Source: Fragum whitleyi (taxonomy: Eukaryota > Mollusca > Bivalvia > Cardiida > Cardiidae). From it: a stretch of 64,000 bases of DNA. The DNA lies in assembly GCA_948146395.1 (NCBI GenBank), contig OX411556.1, forward strand, positions 4,191,083-4,255,082, in the 5' to 3' direction. A program made the position numbers and the translations under genes. Positions 1 to 11,279 of the stretch are shown piece by piece (the first letter of the stretch is position 1; every line of letters starts with the position of its first letter). A model generated the notes under the pieces. That model ran no database searches, was not told the DNA's origin, and was given only the letters and a program-made list of their open reading frames with translations.

Positions 1-302
1 TTAAAATTCCACTAAATTCAATATCAGAGTAATGAATCTTTGTCTAGATGCTGATATTATGGTCATAAAAGCATGTGCAAAGTTTCAAAGCAATAGATTT
101 AATAGAAACAGAGATTTTAAACACTTGGCTAAAGTTGCACGTAAAAACTTAACCAAAGCATTACACCGACGCCCGGGTGACTGGAATAGCCCCCCTATTC
201 TTCGAATAGTTGAGCTAAAAATGATATCTTAAGTTATTCAATTACTATATACTAAATTTTACATCAGTCAATAAATACATTGTAAACAATTGAATTTGTT
301 TG

Positions 303-565
303 GTTTTTTGGGTGGGGTTTAACGCTGCTTTTAACAATATTTCAGTCATATCATAGCAGCTGGAGCACCTAACAATGGATTCCTGGTATTTCTCACACTA
401 GTACTACAATTAAACCATTTCCTAGCCTCCAGCTGCTATCCCAATTATCAACCCATTGGTGGAAGACAAATAGTCAGAGAGAAAGTGTGCCACTGTTGAG
501 GATCAAATCCCAGACCTTATGACTGACAGTCTGATGCCCTTCCAACTGTGTGATGACGACAGCTC
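303..565 (-). repeat. tRNA-derived SINE, copy S1
   Basis: Reverse-oriented copy of the SINE found eight times in the window. On the minus strand it runs from a tRNA-like head with a degenerate B box near 510-530, through the conserved body (CACCAATGGG near 462, CCTAACAATGGATTCCTGG read on the plus strand near 370), to a GCGTTAAACCCC-like 3' end near 315. The usual (CAAT)n tail is not clear. Many substitutions mark it as an old copy. It has no coding capacity. Confidence 0.8.
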
Positions 566-789
566 ATGTAAACACTAAATAAGTAAAAAAATAAAATATA
601 TACACAAGGTTTTAGTCTGACTTCAAAAATCCAGGGTCCATAGGACTGGATAAATGGGATTTAAGGGGTCCTTTCATAAAGTTGGAGAGTCCCTGCTTAA
701 AATATAGTCTATTTCTTATAAGCCCTAAACTTGTTTTTATATGAATTTAGGGCCGTCCTCTAATTACAGGTAAATATAATATTTGATAT

Positions 790-1060
790 TTTACTGACAG
801 ACTATCTGGGGATCAACTTCAGAAAAGAACTGAAGACTGTGAACAGCCTTCATTTTTTTTCTGGAGCTGATCCCCATAGGTCAATGGTACACTCATCAGC
901 TATTTCTAAGGGTCCTGGCTACTTATTTGAGAAAAACCTAATCCCTTAAAACCCTGTATAAACAGGGTTTTACCAAGCTTTTCAAAATTAGGGGTCCCAG
1001 GCACTTAACCTTGAAAATATCGGGGGTCCCTGTCATTATTTCAAGGGTCCCAACTTGGCA
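790..1060. repeat. Interspersed repeat related to the flank of the 60-kb minisatellite
   Basis: This stretch shares its layout with 60880-61050: an actgac-agactat-ggggatcaac start, a TTCAGAAAAGAA(C/T)TGAAG stem at 818-835, then phrases such as gggtcctggctacttatttgag and cccttaaaaccct. A shorter related piece lies at 2288-2380. The family is unnamed here. No open frame supports a protein. Confidence 0.6.
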
Positions 1061-2089
1061 AGCTCAGAAATTTCAATTGGATGAGTAATATAAAAAGAAA
1101 TTGTATCATTTTCAAAAAATGTTTCCATAATTTCTTTTATATATCAGTTTACCATGCTGATCATAAGCTCTTTAGGGGCTCTGATTATAACATATCACTT
1201 TGCTCCACTAGCAGTTTGATTTTAGTTATTTGATTGAGTTGAAAGATCACTCGGTGAATGGATGTGCTGTAGTAAAGATGCAATGTCGCAAAACATCCAA
1301 TTATTTTCATACGATAACTTAACCGGTGGTAGACTTTTTTTCAGACTAATTGGTTTAGATAGTTTTTTTTGGATGTCCTTTGCGGAACTCGTTGAGAATC
1401 TGAGTTCATTTGGGGAAAAACAAGGCTTCATCTAGGTTGTCCACTTATTTACAAAGTTAGATTACTAAATTATTTACTTGACACAAATTTCACGTAAAGA
1501 TAATGTACGGTCTGTAAAGATCGTTTAAATTTTGTGTACTAGGTAGAATGACGAACAATCCGAATGAATAAGAATAGGCCCGATTAGATTTTTCAATCGA
1601 ACAAAAATCTATCCTTTTAAATGAGTTACTTAAAGCTCCGTAATGGTTCAAACAATTCTCATGGTTGTTGTTTCTTTGTCATATCATAAAATGAGGTAAT
1701 ATTTGTTAATTGTCTTTAAAAATAAAATAACGCAATCAAAAATTGCTTGGAATGTTCTCTGGCTGAGATGACCATGATGACCTGAACACTCCGTCCTCGA
1801 AAAGACCAAACAAGCGCACTGGTGTCATAAACGACAACTTTCAGTTTAAATTGTGCATGTTAGGGTTTTGCGACGAGAAAGATTTATTTTTGCGAATTTT
1901 TATCTGTTTCCAAGCCATGTAGAGCCCTTTACCTGAAATTATTTTTGTGTGTCACGTGGATGCTTGTTGCTAATAAATGTGCGTACAGACTGAATTTTAT
2001 GCTTATATCCATGACGCAGAAATCTGCGTCTCCTAAAACCCTGATAAAGTTATGAAGTTAATATAATCAGTCAAAATATCAGTACAGAG
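1061..2089. other. No gene recognised
   Basis: AT-rich DNA without a repeat or coding region I can name. A minus-strand 69-codon frame at 1222-1431 sits downstream of the BRCA1 RING exons and could be a later exon, but I see no family match and no good donor site. Confidence 0.4.
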
Positions 2090-2279
2090 TTATTGATTGG
2101 TTGATTGAAAGGAGTTTTTCACCGCTTTCAACATTTTTCCGTTATATCGTGGCGTCTGGATCACCTAACGATGATTTCCTGGTATTTCTCTCACCAGTAC
2201 AACCACCAGTTCCTTTCCTAGCCTCCAGTGGCTATCTCACATAGGTCTACAATTATCAACCCATTGGTGAGAGACAAAG
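2090..2279 (-). repeat. tRNA-derived SINE, copy S2, lacking the tRNA head
   Basis: Reverse-oriented 3' part of the same SINE. On the plus strand it starts with the GATTGGTTGATTG tail, then the reverse complement of GAAAGCGG near 2125, the CCTAACGATGATTTCCTGG body and ACCCATTGGTGAGAGACAAA near 2260. The tRNA-like head is missing, as expected from 5' truncation during retrotransposition. Confidence 0.8.
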
Positions 2280-2533
2280 AGGGTCTTGAGGTCTCACATC
2301 AGATAGTTTTGAGGGTCCTGGCTACTTATTTGAGCCTCCGACTCGTAAAACCTGGGTCCCTTAAAACCCTCATATACTCTAGATCTACTTAAGCCAAGGC
2401 ATAAAAATCAATAATACCAACAGCATTGTTTGATTAAAATGGAGAAGGGGAGATTCAATGTTTCTTTTTTGTTGAATTCTATAAATCATAATGGAAAAAG
2501 ATGAGATAAAATTGAAACAAGGTTTTACTATAC

Positions 2534-2608
2534 CTCTTTGTCACACTTTTCTTGCATAAAGGACAAGGGACTTGCTTCTTCCTCTCTAAAAATTCCATTA
2601 TACAAAAT
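2534..2608 (-). CDS. BRCA1: BRCA1-like RING finger, third-quarter exon (CPLC half)
   Basis: A 75-bp minus-strand exon bounded by a polypyrimidine-AG acceptor (at 2609-2610) and a GT donor (gtatag, just below 2534). With two bases from the preceding exon it translates to R-FCIMEFLERKKQVP-CPLC-KKSVTKR, the second zinc-binding half of a C3HC4 RING with the CPLCK-x-x-(I/V)TKR ending typical of BRCA1. BRCA1 with BARD1 forms a nuclear E3 ubiquitin ligase used in homologous-recombination repair. From memory, the matching human exon is 78 bp and has the same boundaries and phase. No stop or frameshift is seen. The next exon downstream (lower coordinates) was not found. Another RING protein is possible but less likely given the motif and exon phases. 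Confidence 0.82.
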
Positions 2609-2619
2609 CTGAAAAGGAA

Positions 2620-3085
2620 CATTATATAGAGGATAATCGTTTGTTTAAGTGTAAGATCGATTTATATTTCATTGAGTGAACAACAAAACCTATATTTTCA
2701 CGAGTGGCAGAGCCATGAGTGAAAATATAGCTTTTGTTTTTCACGAAAAGAAATATTAATCGATCTTACTCCAAAAACAAAGGATTATTCTATTTCTTTA
2801 ATGCAAAAATGAGACAAAATGTGAAATTTCTAGGACATATTTTCATAAAGCGCGTCATTTTGCGCATGAATGCTATGCAACGTTCATTGTGACGTGACTT
2901 ATTTCGCCCCGCAGTAGATGACGTCAGATAGGATGAAATGCAAAAAAGCAGGGTATAAGTTTTTGATAATTTCACTGCTTTTGCTGTGAGTTTATCAAGT
3001 GATAATCTATCGTTATTTCTCGATATACCATCGAAAAGCATTAGAGAAAGATTTTTTATTCTTTTTTTGTTTACCAAAATGTGTT
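2620..3085 (-). repeat. Interspersed repeat J, copy J1, in the BRCA1-like intron
   Basis: Member of a three-copy family (also 17545-17915 and 51935-52390). Landmarks are GATCGATTTATATTTCATT, TATTTTCAC(G)AGTG, CGCGCTTT and GATGACGTCAGATAGGATG. The end at 2648-2770 is a long imperfect palindrome running from AAGATCGATTTATATTTC to GAAATATTAATCGATCTTA, as in a foldback or MITE end. It lies wholly within the intron between the two RING exons. A minus-strand 95-codon frame here is repeat sequence, not a gene. Confidence 0.65.
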
Positions 3086-3471
3086 ATCATTCATTTTTGT
3101 AATCACAAAAGCAAGAACACAGTAAGAGTTATCCCTCATGAAAGGGGGTTGCTCTTGTGATCGAGGATACACATGCAAAGTTTCAAGCAAATATCGTCAA
3201 TTAATCTAAAATGAAAAACAAAACAATTATTCTTTTTCTTTAATGCTGACAAATTTACTCAAAGTGTGTCAATTTTGCATGTGATTATAAGGCAACATCA
3301 TCATTGCGTCATTAAGATTTGTTTATTGCGTTCCCACACAAATAGAGCAGGGCATAGTTTTTAGTTTTTTTGAAATTTCATTATTAGGGCAGTGAAAGTA
3401 TCAAGTGATAATCAACTGTTATTGGGTGCAGGTCAAAATGCTTTCCCTATTATTCAAAGTGTAGTAAATAC

Positions 3472-3525
3472 CTGCAAAACTGGTGTCCACAAGCAGTAGA
3501 GATAGGATTCTTCATCATCTCTAGA
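3472..3525 (-). CDS. BRCA1: BRCA1-like RING finger, second-quarter exon (CGHQFC)
   Basis: A 54-bp minus-strand exon between a TTTTTCAG acceptor (complement of 3526-3533) and a GTATTTAC donor. It reads LEMMKNPISTACGHQFCR, where the last Arg codon is split over the next intron, which fits the next exon at 2534-2608 exactly. C-G-H-x-x-C supplies RING zinc ligands three to five. The length of 54 bp, the TCTAGAG start and the phase-2 end are those I remember for human BRCA1 coding exon 3. The preceding exon with the start codon and the CPIC ligands should lie above 3525 but I could not identify it. The 863-bp intron below it holds repeat J1. Confidence 0.82.
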
Positions 3526-3699
3526 CTGAAAAACATAAAAAATAAAATTAGATACAGAGATTTGAAGAGAAGTAAAATTTGCGGAAAAATCTGTCCAGTT
3601 TGTAAAGAATTAACAGATTGCTGGCTCAGCATGAAACAATTGTAACTGCCTATACATTTTTTTTATGTTCCACACTGAGCCATTGAGATGGTGGCTGAT

Positions 3700-4432
3700 G
3701 AACAAAAACAATTTACAAATCAAATCATTCATTTAAAACGAAATTGCACTGTGACTTTTATTTTCTGACATTTTGTTTAAAACATTTGTATTAATTGGGG
3801 ACTTAAACATTGTCACTATAAGTTGAACAAGAGCTATCAGAGAAGGATTATACAATGTACTCCATAACAATTGCTTGTGATCAAGAAAGTTTGGTATAAA
3901 ACAAAGTCAGAATTACATAAAACATTTTTGTGACACTTTTTAGTATTTTAAGTTACAAACATTCTTGTGAATTAAATCAAGGCTTAAAAACAAGAGGGCC
4001 ATGATGGTCATAGATTGCTCGCCTGAGTCTCTTTGACCCCTGGGACATCACATCAGCTTAGATGCTTTTTACACCATAACAGTTGTAGATCTTTTGGGCC
4101 TTAAATCAGTTGAATCTAACTAGTAATACATGTACTATATTTCTCCTAATGCTCACAGGAGCTATACATTACAGGGTCAGGGAGCTTTCATTAAGTTCGC
4201 ATTGCTGATTTAAAAATCATTAAAATTGATGTCTTTTAGACCCTTTTCCCTTTAATTTGAGGTGAATTTCCAATATAAATGATTGTTTAGAGGAAATTCA
4301 TCCCAAATTAGAGAAGAAGCAGGGATCGACACTAACACAAATCCTCCGGCCTGAGACCTATATAGATTTTAGGGAGGACTGGTAGATGTAACCACACTGC
4401 AGGTCCTGCAGGCCTTAAGTTAGTTGCAGTGC
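3700..4432. other. No gene recognised
   Basis: AT-rich DNA upstream of the RING exons. The stretch at 3990-4060 (gagggccatgatggtca, tcgcctgagtc) recalls the reverse complement of the right end of the D family (CTCAGGTGAGCGATC...GGACCA), so a decayed relative may be present. Nothing coding is visible. Confidence 0.4.
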
Positions 4433-4436
4433 TTAA

Positions 4437-4675
4437 CCCTTGTCATGCTGAGCCTGGAATATTCCTGCTTTGGCAGGAGCTATAGACAAACATAAGCCTG
4501 CACATATGTGCAGTCTGATGTCAGTCTACACCACCTGTTTCTGACTTTCAAACCAGAATTGTGAATAGATTTAATTTTTCAAATAAAAATTGACCTACAG
4601 TTGGTACTTACAGTGCCTTTTGCCCTTTGATTTAGATGAAAATTTTTAGCAAAAATTTATTCAGCATGACAAGGG
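4437..4675. mobile_element. TTAA-flanked MITE, family K, copy K1
   Basis: A 239-bp non-coding element with perfect terminal inverted repeats CCCTTGTCATGCTGA and TCAGCATGACAAGGG, flanked on both sides by TTAA (4433-4436 and 4676-4679). TTAA duplications and CCC/GGG ends are the signature of piggyBac-type elements, so this is most likely a non-autonomous piggyBac-like MITE. A second copy, cut short at its left end, is at 51690-51914. Confidence 0.75.
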
Positions 4676-4679
4676 TTAA

Positions 4680-5660
4680 TATTTCAAATCTATTATGTTT
4701 TTAAAAATAATTGCTTCTCCAATACTAAAATTTGCAAAACCAAATGGAAGACATTGTAAAAATAGAGGAAATTACTTGTCAAAAGCAATTTCTTTTTTTT
4801 TCCAACAATGTTTTTCTTGCAATTATTCCCTTAAATTGCTAGAAATCAAACAAGCTTTTCATGCAGGACATGGTGTTACTTTTGAGGACCTGTAAAATTT
4901 TTGGCTAACAGGTATTTCAGGCTGATGGCAAAAAGTAGTTAGGCCAAAAAAAAAAAAAAAGGTTTTGTTTCCGATTTCCCGACTGACCCATCATAATACC
5001 CCCTGGCTGAATTTTTATATGCCTCATTAAAAAAAAAAAAAATAATAATAGGGCCTAATACACGAATGTGACAATAAATTTTTTTCCTACCAACTTTCTC
5101 CCTAAAAAGAATTAATATTTTTCATTGGAAATCCTTACAATTATTGTTTTTATTTGTTTTTTTGGCAAGAAAACCTATTTTTCATCTTCAAGAAATCCGG
5201 TGCCTGTAAAGTCACTCACTGTCGATCTCTGAAAAATGCCAGTAGATGATAGATATCCTACTTTTCTTCTCGGAGTTATACCATCTTTGAAAAAAATGTC
5301 TGCGTCTGCAACAGCAATTGAAGAGTTTGTGCAATCGTAGCATTGAAAATTTTCAAGTGTACTAACTTTATGTTAGAGATAGCGAAAAGAAAAAAGAATG
5401 GGTCCAATTCTTTGTAATAACCCCAAATAAGCCCCCCCAATCCGATGCACAAATCCAATGAGAAACTCTAGCACACTTTAGGTAAATTTTGAAATAAATT
5501 TGTCGACTATGATTATCATGTGTTTATTTTACATTAGATAACATAACTCGGCAATAGAAAGTCAAGTAAATACTTTGATGTTTTGTTTTTATCAATGACA
5601 TGTACACATGGGTGTTATTATTAAGGTGCACGAATCTAGGAGAAAAGAGGATAAAGTTAA
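4680..5660. other. No gene recognised; A-rich runs
   Basis: AT-rich DNA with poly-A runs at 4948-4961 and 5030-5045. Short frames on both strands show no recognisable domain. The minus-strand frame at 5276-5458 begins MDLCIGL but lacks RING or BRCA1 features, so I do not call it the missing first BRCA1 exon. Confidence 0.4.
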
Positions 5661-5663
5661 TGA

Positions 5664-6208
5664 TTGGAATTAGGTAAGGTAGCACAGAGGAATCTCGGCA
5701 TAATACACAGATCTTTTGAATATTTAGAGAAACCAATGTTTTTGATTCTCTACAAATCATTAGTAAGACCAGTACTGGAATATGGCTCTTGTGTCTGGAC
5801 ACCATATTTAAAGAAAGATATTAAACGACTTGAAGATATGCAGCGCAGAGCTACTCGTCTAATACCAGAAATGAAGAACTTTACTTATGAAGAAAGACTA
5901 AAACAGTTAGGACTCCCAATCCTATAGTTTAGACGGGATCGATATGACATGCTACAAATATTCAAAGGTGTTTATAACCATGATGATTTTAAATGGGACA
6001 CTTGTCTCTTCAGACCTTCGTGGACAGTAATAGTGAAGTTAAGTGTAACACAATTTTACAATTACACAGCTTTTCAAACAGAACTATTGATCTGTGGAAC
6101 AAACTATCAAAAGAATGTGTTTCTGCCGATTCGGTAAATATTATTAAGTCGCCCCTAAACTCAGAAGATTGGAACGTAAACAAATTCAAGCCATCTTGTA
6201 GCGCATAA
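5664..6208 (+). pseudogene. LINE reverse transcriptase C-terminal remnant (Jockey/CR1-like)
   Basis: Decayed 3' end of a non-LTR retrotransposon ORF2. The first part reads ...LYKSLVRPVLEYGSCVW... followed by ...RLEDMQRRATRLIPE..., the well-known region after the catalytic palm. After a stop at 5925 and a frame change the tail continues near 6060-6150 as SFSNRTIDLWNKLSKE. The catalytic FADD region lies further 5' and is absent, as in a 5'-truncated copy. A hAT-like element starts 42 bases downstream at 6251. A similar but longer remnant is at 49740-51450. Confidence 0.8.
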
Positions 6209-6250
6209 ACCAAGTATTAGAGAAGACAAGAAGATAAGAGGGGCCTCTAT

Positions 6251-7983
6251 TAGTGTTGGGCAATCGGTTTGAAATCATAATGGATTATCGGTTTTTAGTC
6301 AGAAGAATTAATCAACTAATGATCGATTATATAATCGGTTTCATTGATATCAAAACAGTACTGCATCATTTGTTTGTATCCTTTGGAATTACAAGACTAC
6401 ATTTGAATTTATCTTAAAGTGCAATCTCTATGCATCATTACTTAATTGATATGATTTAAGGCTTGAAAATTTGTTATTGAAACTGTTATTAATGTTGTAT
6501 AAAGAAAATTGGAAAATGTTTATTGTTTTTGCATATTTTTAGTTTTACCAATTTTTACATCTCTCATCCCCTCTCTGAACAAGAAGTTGCAGTTACATGT
6601 GTATTTGTACAAAATGTGAAACATCATTGCCAAATAGGTTAATATATATCTTGAGAAAAGAAGAAATGCTTGTTTCTTTTCTACAATGTTATAAAAAGAA
6701 TTTGAAATCACCACCATAGACAGATTGTCAGATGGATAGTTGGTTGGACAGTCCCACACTAAGATAGAAAGCTGTAAACCAGTATACCCATATTTTCTTG
6801 ATTATGGTAATAGAAAGAGGATCATCACTTGTCAATCATTACTCTATTTCTTGCTGTCACCAAATGTTTCCCCAGTTTTCATTTCTATCTTTATTAAAAT
6901 AAAAAAGTGATTATGGATAACAATGGTTTTTGTAGGAGCCAAAAAACATCAGCAATCTTTTGATGACTTCCAACCACCTGGGTAACAGACATGGCAAGGG
7001 TCCAGAAAAACTGTAAGACATTGGTCTAACAAACCTTAATTACAGACTGAAGCAAGACCTGTCAGACCGAAAATTTTAGGAGCCTAATTATATTATAACT
7101 GTTTTCTTTCCTCATTAAGATTAACTAGCAGTAACATTATAGGCCTAACTAGGTTGTTAAAGTCCTCCCAGTGTTTTCAGTGCTTTGATTTAAAAGCTGC
7201 GATTCGGAGATTAACAGAGTTATTAAAAAAAATTTGAACTCTTTTCAAGTCAAAATGCTACAGTCACTTGTGGTTTTCATTAAAAATAACAAGACATAAT
7301 TTGATGGGTCGAACATTCTTGGGTACGAATAAGCAGAAAATTATTTTAGTCTGTGTGCTTTTAGTACTGGAAATATACGAGAGATTCAGGTAAAAAAAGA
7401 CTAGCTACCACTAATTCTTTCTAAATTGGATCCTAAAATCATCTGTTCTTCCTCATAATTGATACATTTTATAGAAAAGAATTTTCGCTTTCTAGGGGTG
7501 CCGAAAGTCGTAGAGGAACTGTTTATTGACGGAATCTAGACCTATGTAAAGTTTAAGAAAAATGTTTGTTTTCGTGAGAAAGATGTTTAGAATAGTGTTT
7601 TCTTAAGTGAAAGACAGGATTAACTGTTAAATTATTTTTTGCCCACAAAATAGTGTCGGACATTCGGACCAACGAAATGGTAAAATTTACTGGATCAAGG
7701 GGTTGTTTTTTTTTACATGTCCGACGATTCTTCGCCATGATGGGGGTAAGGAAATTTCTCTTGATCCTCGGGAATATTATTGTTTCCATCCGCTATTTTG
7801 TTTCTAGCAAGGATTATATAAACTGCTAATTGCATTGTGACTGTTATATTCCCAGACCAAATGTCCGGTAAAAACACATTCCTGGCCGACTACAATCGAT
7901 TATGAAATTTCTTAGTCGATAATCGTAATCGGAAGGCCAAACCAACTGATTTTCGATTATAATCGATCATCGTCCCATCACTA
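6251..7983. mobile_element. hAT-like DNA transposon, non-autonomous or decayed
   Basis: A 1,733-bp element beginning TAGTGTTGGGCAATCGG and ending in the complement of TAGTGATGGGACGATGATCG. It is flanked by a perfect 8-bp direct repeat, GCCTCTAT, at 6243-6250 and 7984-7991. Eight-base duplications and TAG(T)G...TGGG ends are typical of hAT elements. Both ends are rich in ATCGATTA/TAATCGAT motifs. Inside, a minus-strand frame at 7553-7789 contains HLRKHYSKHLSH, loosely like the His part of a BED zinc finger, but no transposase is left. It sits just beyond a LINE remnant. Confidence 0.72.
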
Positions 7984-8433
7984 GCCTCTATGGATTAAAA
8001 TTCAACATTATGACCCGAAGATCAAGGTATGGGCAGAATAGGCCTAGTCGATGCTGCCGATGGGCCAAACTAAAGATGGGCCGAGTTTACTGGTCATTGT
8101 AAGCCCTATTACTCAGTTTTATTTTTATTGGATAAATGATTCAAATACCAGTCTTTCATGTGGGGTCTTACCAAATTGAACACTCGAGGTTCTTTTGCAT
8201 TTGAGCAAGAACGGCTTGGATTTTGCGACTGGCCATTTCTCAGAAATGTCGTCTGCTTAAGCCGCTTTCACCGACTTATTGATTGAAAAATTGCTTTCAG
8301 GTTGTCACCAAGCGTCTAATCTTAGCATTGCGGGAAAATCTTAATGAAAAGCATCAATAAATTTGTTTACGAAACAAAAAGGATTATTTATGGTCTTTGC
8401 GCCTCTGTTAAAATTGGCGCCGTTCTCCAACCA

Positions 8434-8614
8434 ATGGAGAGTAGTACCTCCATTAAGAAGAGTCAGGATGAGTTCGATTTCACTTTGACTGGTGAGCCTG
8501 TCTCAATCTGTCGCATTCGTCTCAACTCAGCCGATTCCGTAACCTACATTAATAGATCGGAGACTTCGGAGATCACCCGAGAATTGCCGAATGAATCTGT
8601 CGATACAGAGACAG
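8434..8614 (+). CDS. Candidate first coding exon of an unidentified gene
   Basis: An open frame that is also open upstream to 8344. I take the ATG at 8434, which starts MESSTSIKKSQDEFDF. It ends at GAGACAG followed by GTAAAACC, a good splice donor, after 60 codons. Codon use is less AT-rich than the surroundings and the residues are acidic and Ser/Thr-rich (...NRSETSEITRELPNESVD...). No domain is recognised. It points away from the minus-strand BRCA1-like gene, so the space between could hold a two-way promoter, but that is inference. It may be a chance open frame. Confidence 0.35.
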
Positions 8615-8920
8615 GTAAAACCTAATGTAAGCATGGAAATCATTGGTCCGTTGTATCCTCTCGTTTCGTTGGTCAAAACGTTCTGAAGGCTCTGATTAGT
8701 CGGATTTATTATGGGCGTGGCGTGTTTTGACTTAAGATAGCCGGGAAAGTCAGGAATTTTTTTTACATGTTTTTTGAAGAAGTAGAAATAAAATATGATA
8801 TATGAAAACGATTTCGAATAAAGAATTTCCTCTCAAATTAAAATTCATTATACTTTTTGAGGAAATTCGGCTTTCCATAAGGCTGTAGTTTGGACGTTTG
8901 TATGTCAAAGTTGCTGATTT

Positions 8921-8924
<4 letters not shown>

Positions 8925-9000
<76 letters not shown>
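8925..9000. repeat. (CT)n microsatellite
   Basis: About 38 uninterrupted CT dinucleotides. It produces meaningless Arg-Glu and Ser-Leu frames on the two strands. Confidence 0.98.
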
Positions 9001-9007
<7 letters not shown>

Positions 9008-9084
9008 CTGCGAAGGCTTAAGGTACAATACAGTACAGCAATTTCCCAATTTCCAATATATAACCTTTTATTTTCAGCCCTAGG

Positions 9085-10600
9085 AAGCGAACTGTTATTA
9101 GGTCGACAAAATCGTCGCCCAACGCTTACAATTCTCTATCCGTAAATGAAACGTTAGGAAAATGGGGAAATGTTTGTTTCAAATCTTAACATTATAATTT
9201 CAAACTATATTTTAATTCAACATCAATTTGTCGAACTCAGTGTCTATAAATCTTATTGTTGCTACCTGTTCCATTTTTACATTGATCCATATCAGAAGAA
9301 GGCGAAAAATCAAAGTATTTCGATGTTTAAAATATTACATTTCCCACTGTCTATGTGAGTTAAGAGACGTGAGTTTTTTTATCATTGAAGGACAAAGGCC
9401 GTCTGCAAAACCATATAATAACGCAGACAGAATTAAGGGTCAATTATAGTTAAATTCCCGATTCAAGATATAGATGGAAGAGACCGCGGTCTTGGAATCA
9501 CGTGTCATGTATATATTCAGCGTTGAAACATCTGGGCTCCCTTCTATCCGAAGTATAGGATAAATATTTTTAATTCTCTCTTTCTATTCGATTGTAATGA
9601 TTCCCCCAGAATTTTTTAGTTTATTATATTTTCGATGGGCCACTAAAATCACGAAAGTATAGTTAGAATAAAACTGTAGTTGCGCGGCTTTGGTAGCACA
9701 TCGACGATTAATTATCCAAATTATTTTCTTATGACAACTGAGCCGTATTTGAACAAGAGAATTTTCACTATCTAAATTATCTAACATATCTATTTTAATG
9801 GTTTTGCCTTTGAAAAAAAATTGAATCTGATTCTTATGACCGAATGCATACTTTAATTGCATCTTTAAACGAACATGAAGAATATTTCTATTTATTTATT
9901 TTTATATATAATTTTTTATTTGTAAATGAAAAGTGTTGACTCTTTTCACTTAGTCCTACGCGCTTCGCGCTATCTGATAAGTGTTTATGAATTTCCCTAT
10001 ATCGCAACACGAGAAACAGAACAGAAAACCTGTAGAATATTCCCGAAAATTCCTCATTGTCCATTAATTTTCCGGTTCCGTATACGACTGTCATTTTCGG
10101 CAGTCAGTAAAATATTCTTTGATGTCAGAAAATAAACAATTTCGCGCCGTGTGAAAAGTAGATAACGGGTTAGTCGGGAAAAATATACAAGAACAAGACT
10201 TTGTTTGGTTTATTTGTAAAAATGTTTAATGGCGAAGCATGATAATGTTCTGAATTTATGAAAATTTCATGCTTTCCATGCAAAATGGGTTTCTCATCCT
10301 TCGATGCTTATCAACCACAAACATTACAATCGGAAAAAGGACAAAAAAACTCTGTCATGTAACCAATAACCCTGTAACAAGAATTATTCAATCAGTGGTC
10401 TCAACTTTTTCCGTTGCAAACGAATGCTAATGTCACATTAGAAAGAAATTGTGTAAATAGAAGTTTTTCTTAACATCAACTTTATCATATTTAAATTTCT
10501 TTTCTCGTATGAAATGAGACTGATCATCAAAATAAAAAGTTCTATAAGTGAACAAATGGCGGTAGAATATTATATGATAAAGTCATTTCGTTCTCTGATT
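9085..10600. other. No gene recognised
   Basis: AT-rich DNA with overlapping short frames on both strands (for example 9888-10135) and no recognisable domain, repeat family or splice pattern. Confidence 0.4.
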
Positions 10601-10836
10601 TTCACGAGTCAAGGGATATCGAATCGATAGTAAGTAAAACGTACGTAACCCTTGGTTCGACAAGATATTTCCTTCCAATAAACTCCGCCCATTCTTGCGC
10701 ATGCGCATTTGTTACCATGCAGGCTACCATGCAGAAACCTGCATGGTAATAATTAGGTTTTTCCTGTCCCAGTATCGGAGGGTAGCGTAGATGGGACAGA
10801 TTTACCAGTCTAGATTTCACTATAGGCTGGAAATTC

Positions 10837-10960
10837 GGCTTACAGTCAACTCGTTCCTCAGTCAACTCGTGGCGTTTTTGGTCAACTCGTTCCCCAAAAT
10901 TGGTCAACTCGTTCCCCAATCGATTTTTCCTCGGTCAACTCGTTCCCCGATAATTATCGT
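10837..10960 (+). repeat. Left terminal inverted repeat of element U with GTCAACTCGTTCC array
   Basis: Begins GGCTTACAGTCAACTCGTTC and contains five GTCAACTCGT motifs, four continuing to GTTCC, near 10845, 10859, 10879, 10900 and 10934. The right-hand inverted repeat has the same order of motifs and linkers, including TGGCGTTTTTGG and CAATCGATTTTTCCTCG. Arrays like this at transposon ends usually are binding sites for the element's own DNA-binding protein; here that is inference. Confidence 0.8.
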
Positions 10961-11279
10961 ATTTATTCTAAATTTTTTTTTTGTGTGATTTGTTGTATTT
11001 TGAATGAGTTAAAGTACTCAAAATAAGATATTTTAATAAAGTACATGTATTAAAAAAACTATGCAAAATTTATGATAGTTACCCTTAAATAATATGAAAT
11101 TAGGCAAAGCCTAGAAAACGGGCGAAAGAAAAAACATTTGTAACAAGCAAATTCGTTGAATTGATATCCCCCGCCGAACATATTTTCATTGTCAATGGAG
11201 TTAATATCAAACTTATGTACAGGTTATCTTTTATCTACATCAACCTATAGTTTTACAACCGTCCTCATTGTAGAGTTAC

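Noticed and set aside
1222..1431. Further BRCA1-like exon on the minus strand
   Set aside because: The place and strand would fit, but no similarity is recognised and no donor follows the frame.
8750..9083. Arg-Glu and Ser-Leu repeat frames on opposite strands
   Set aside because: Direct translation of the (CT)n microsatellite.
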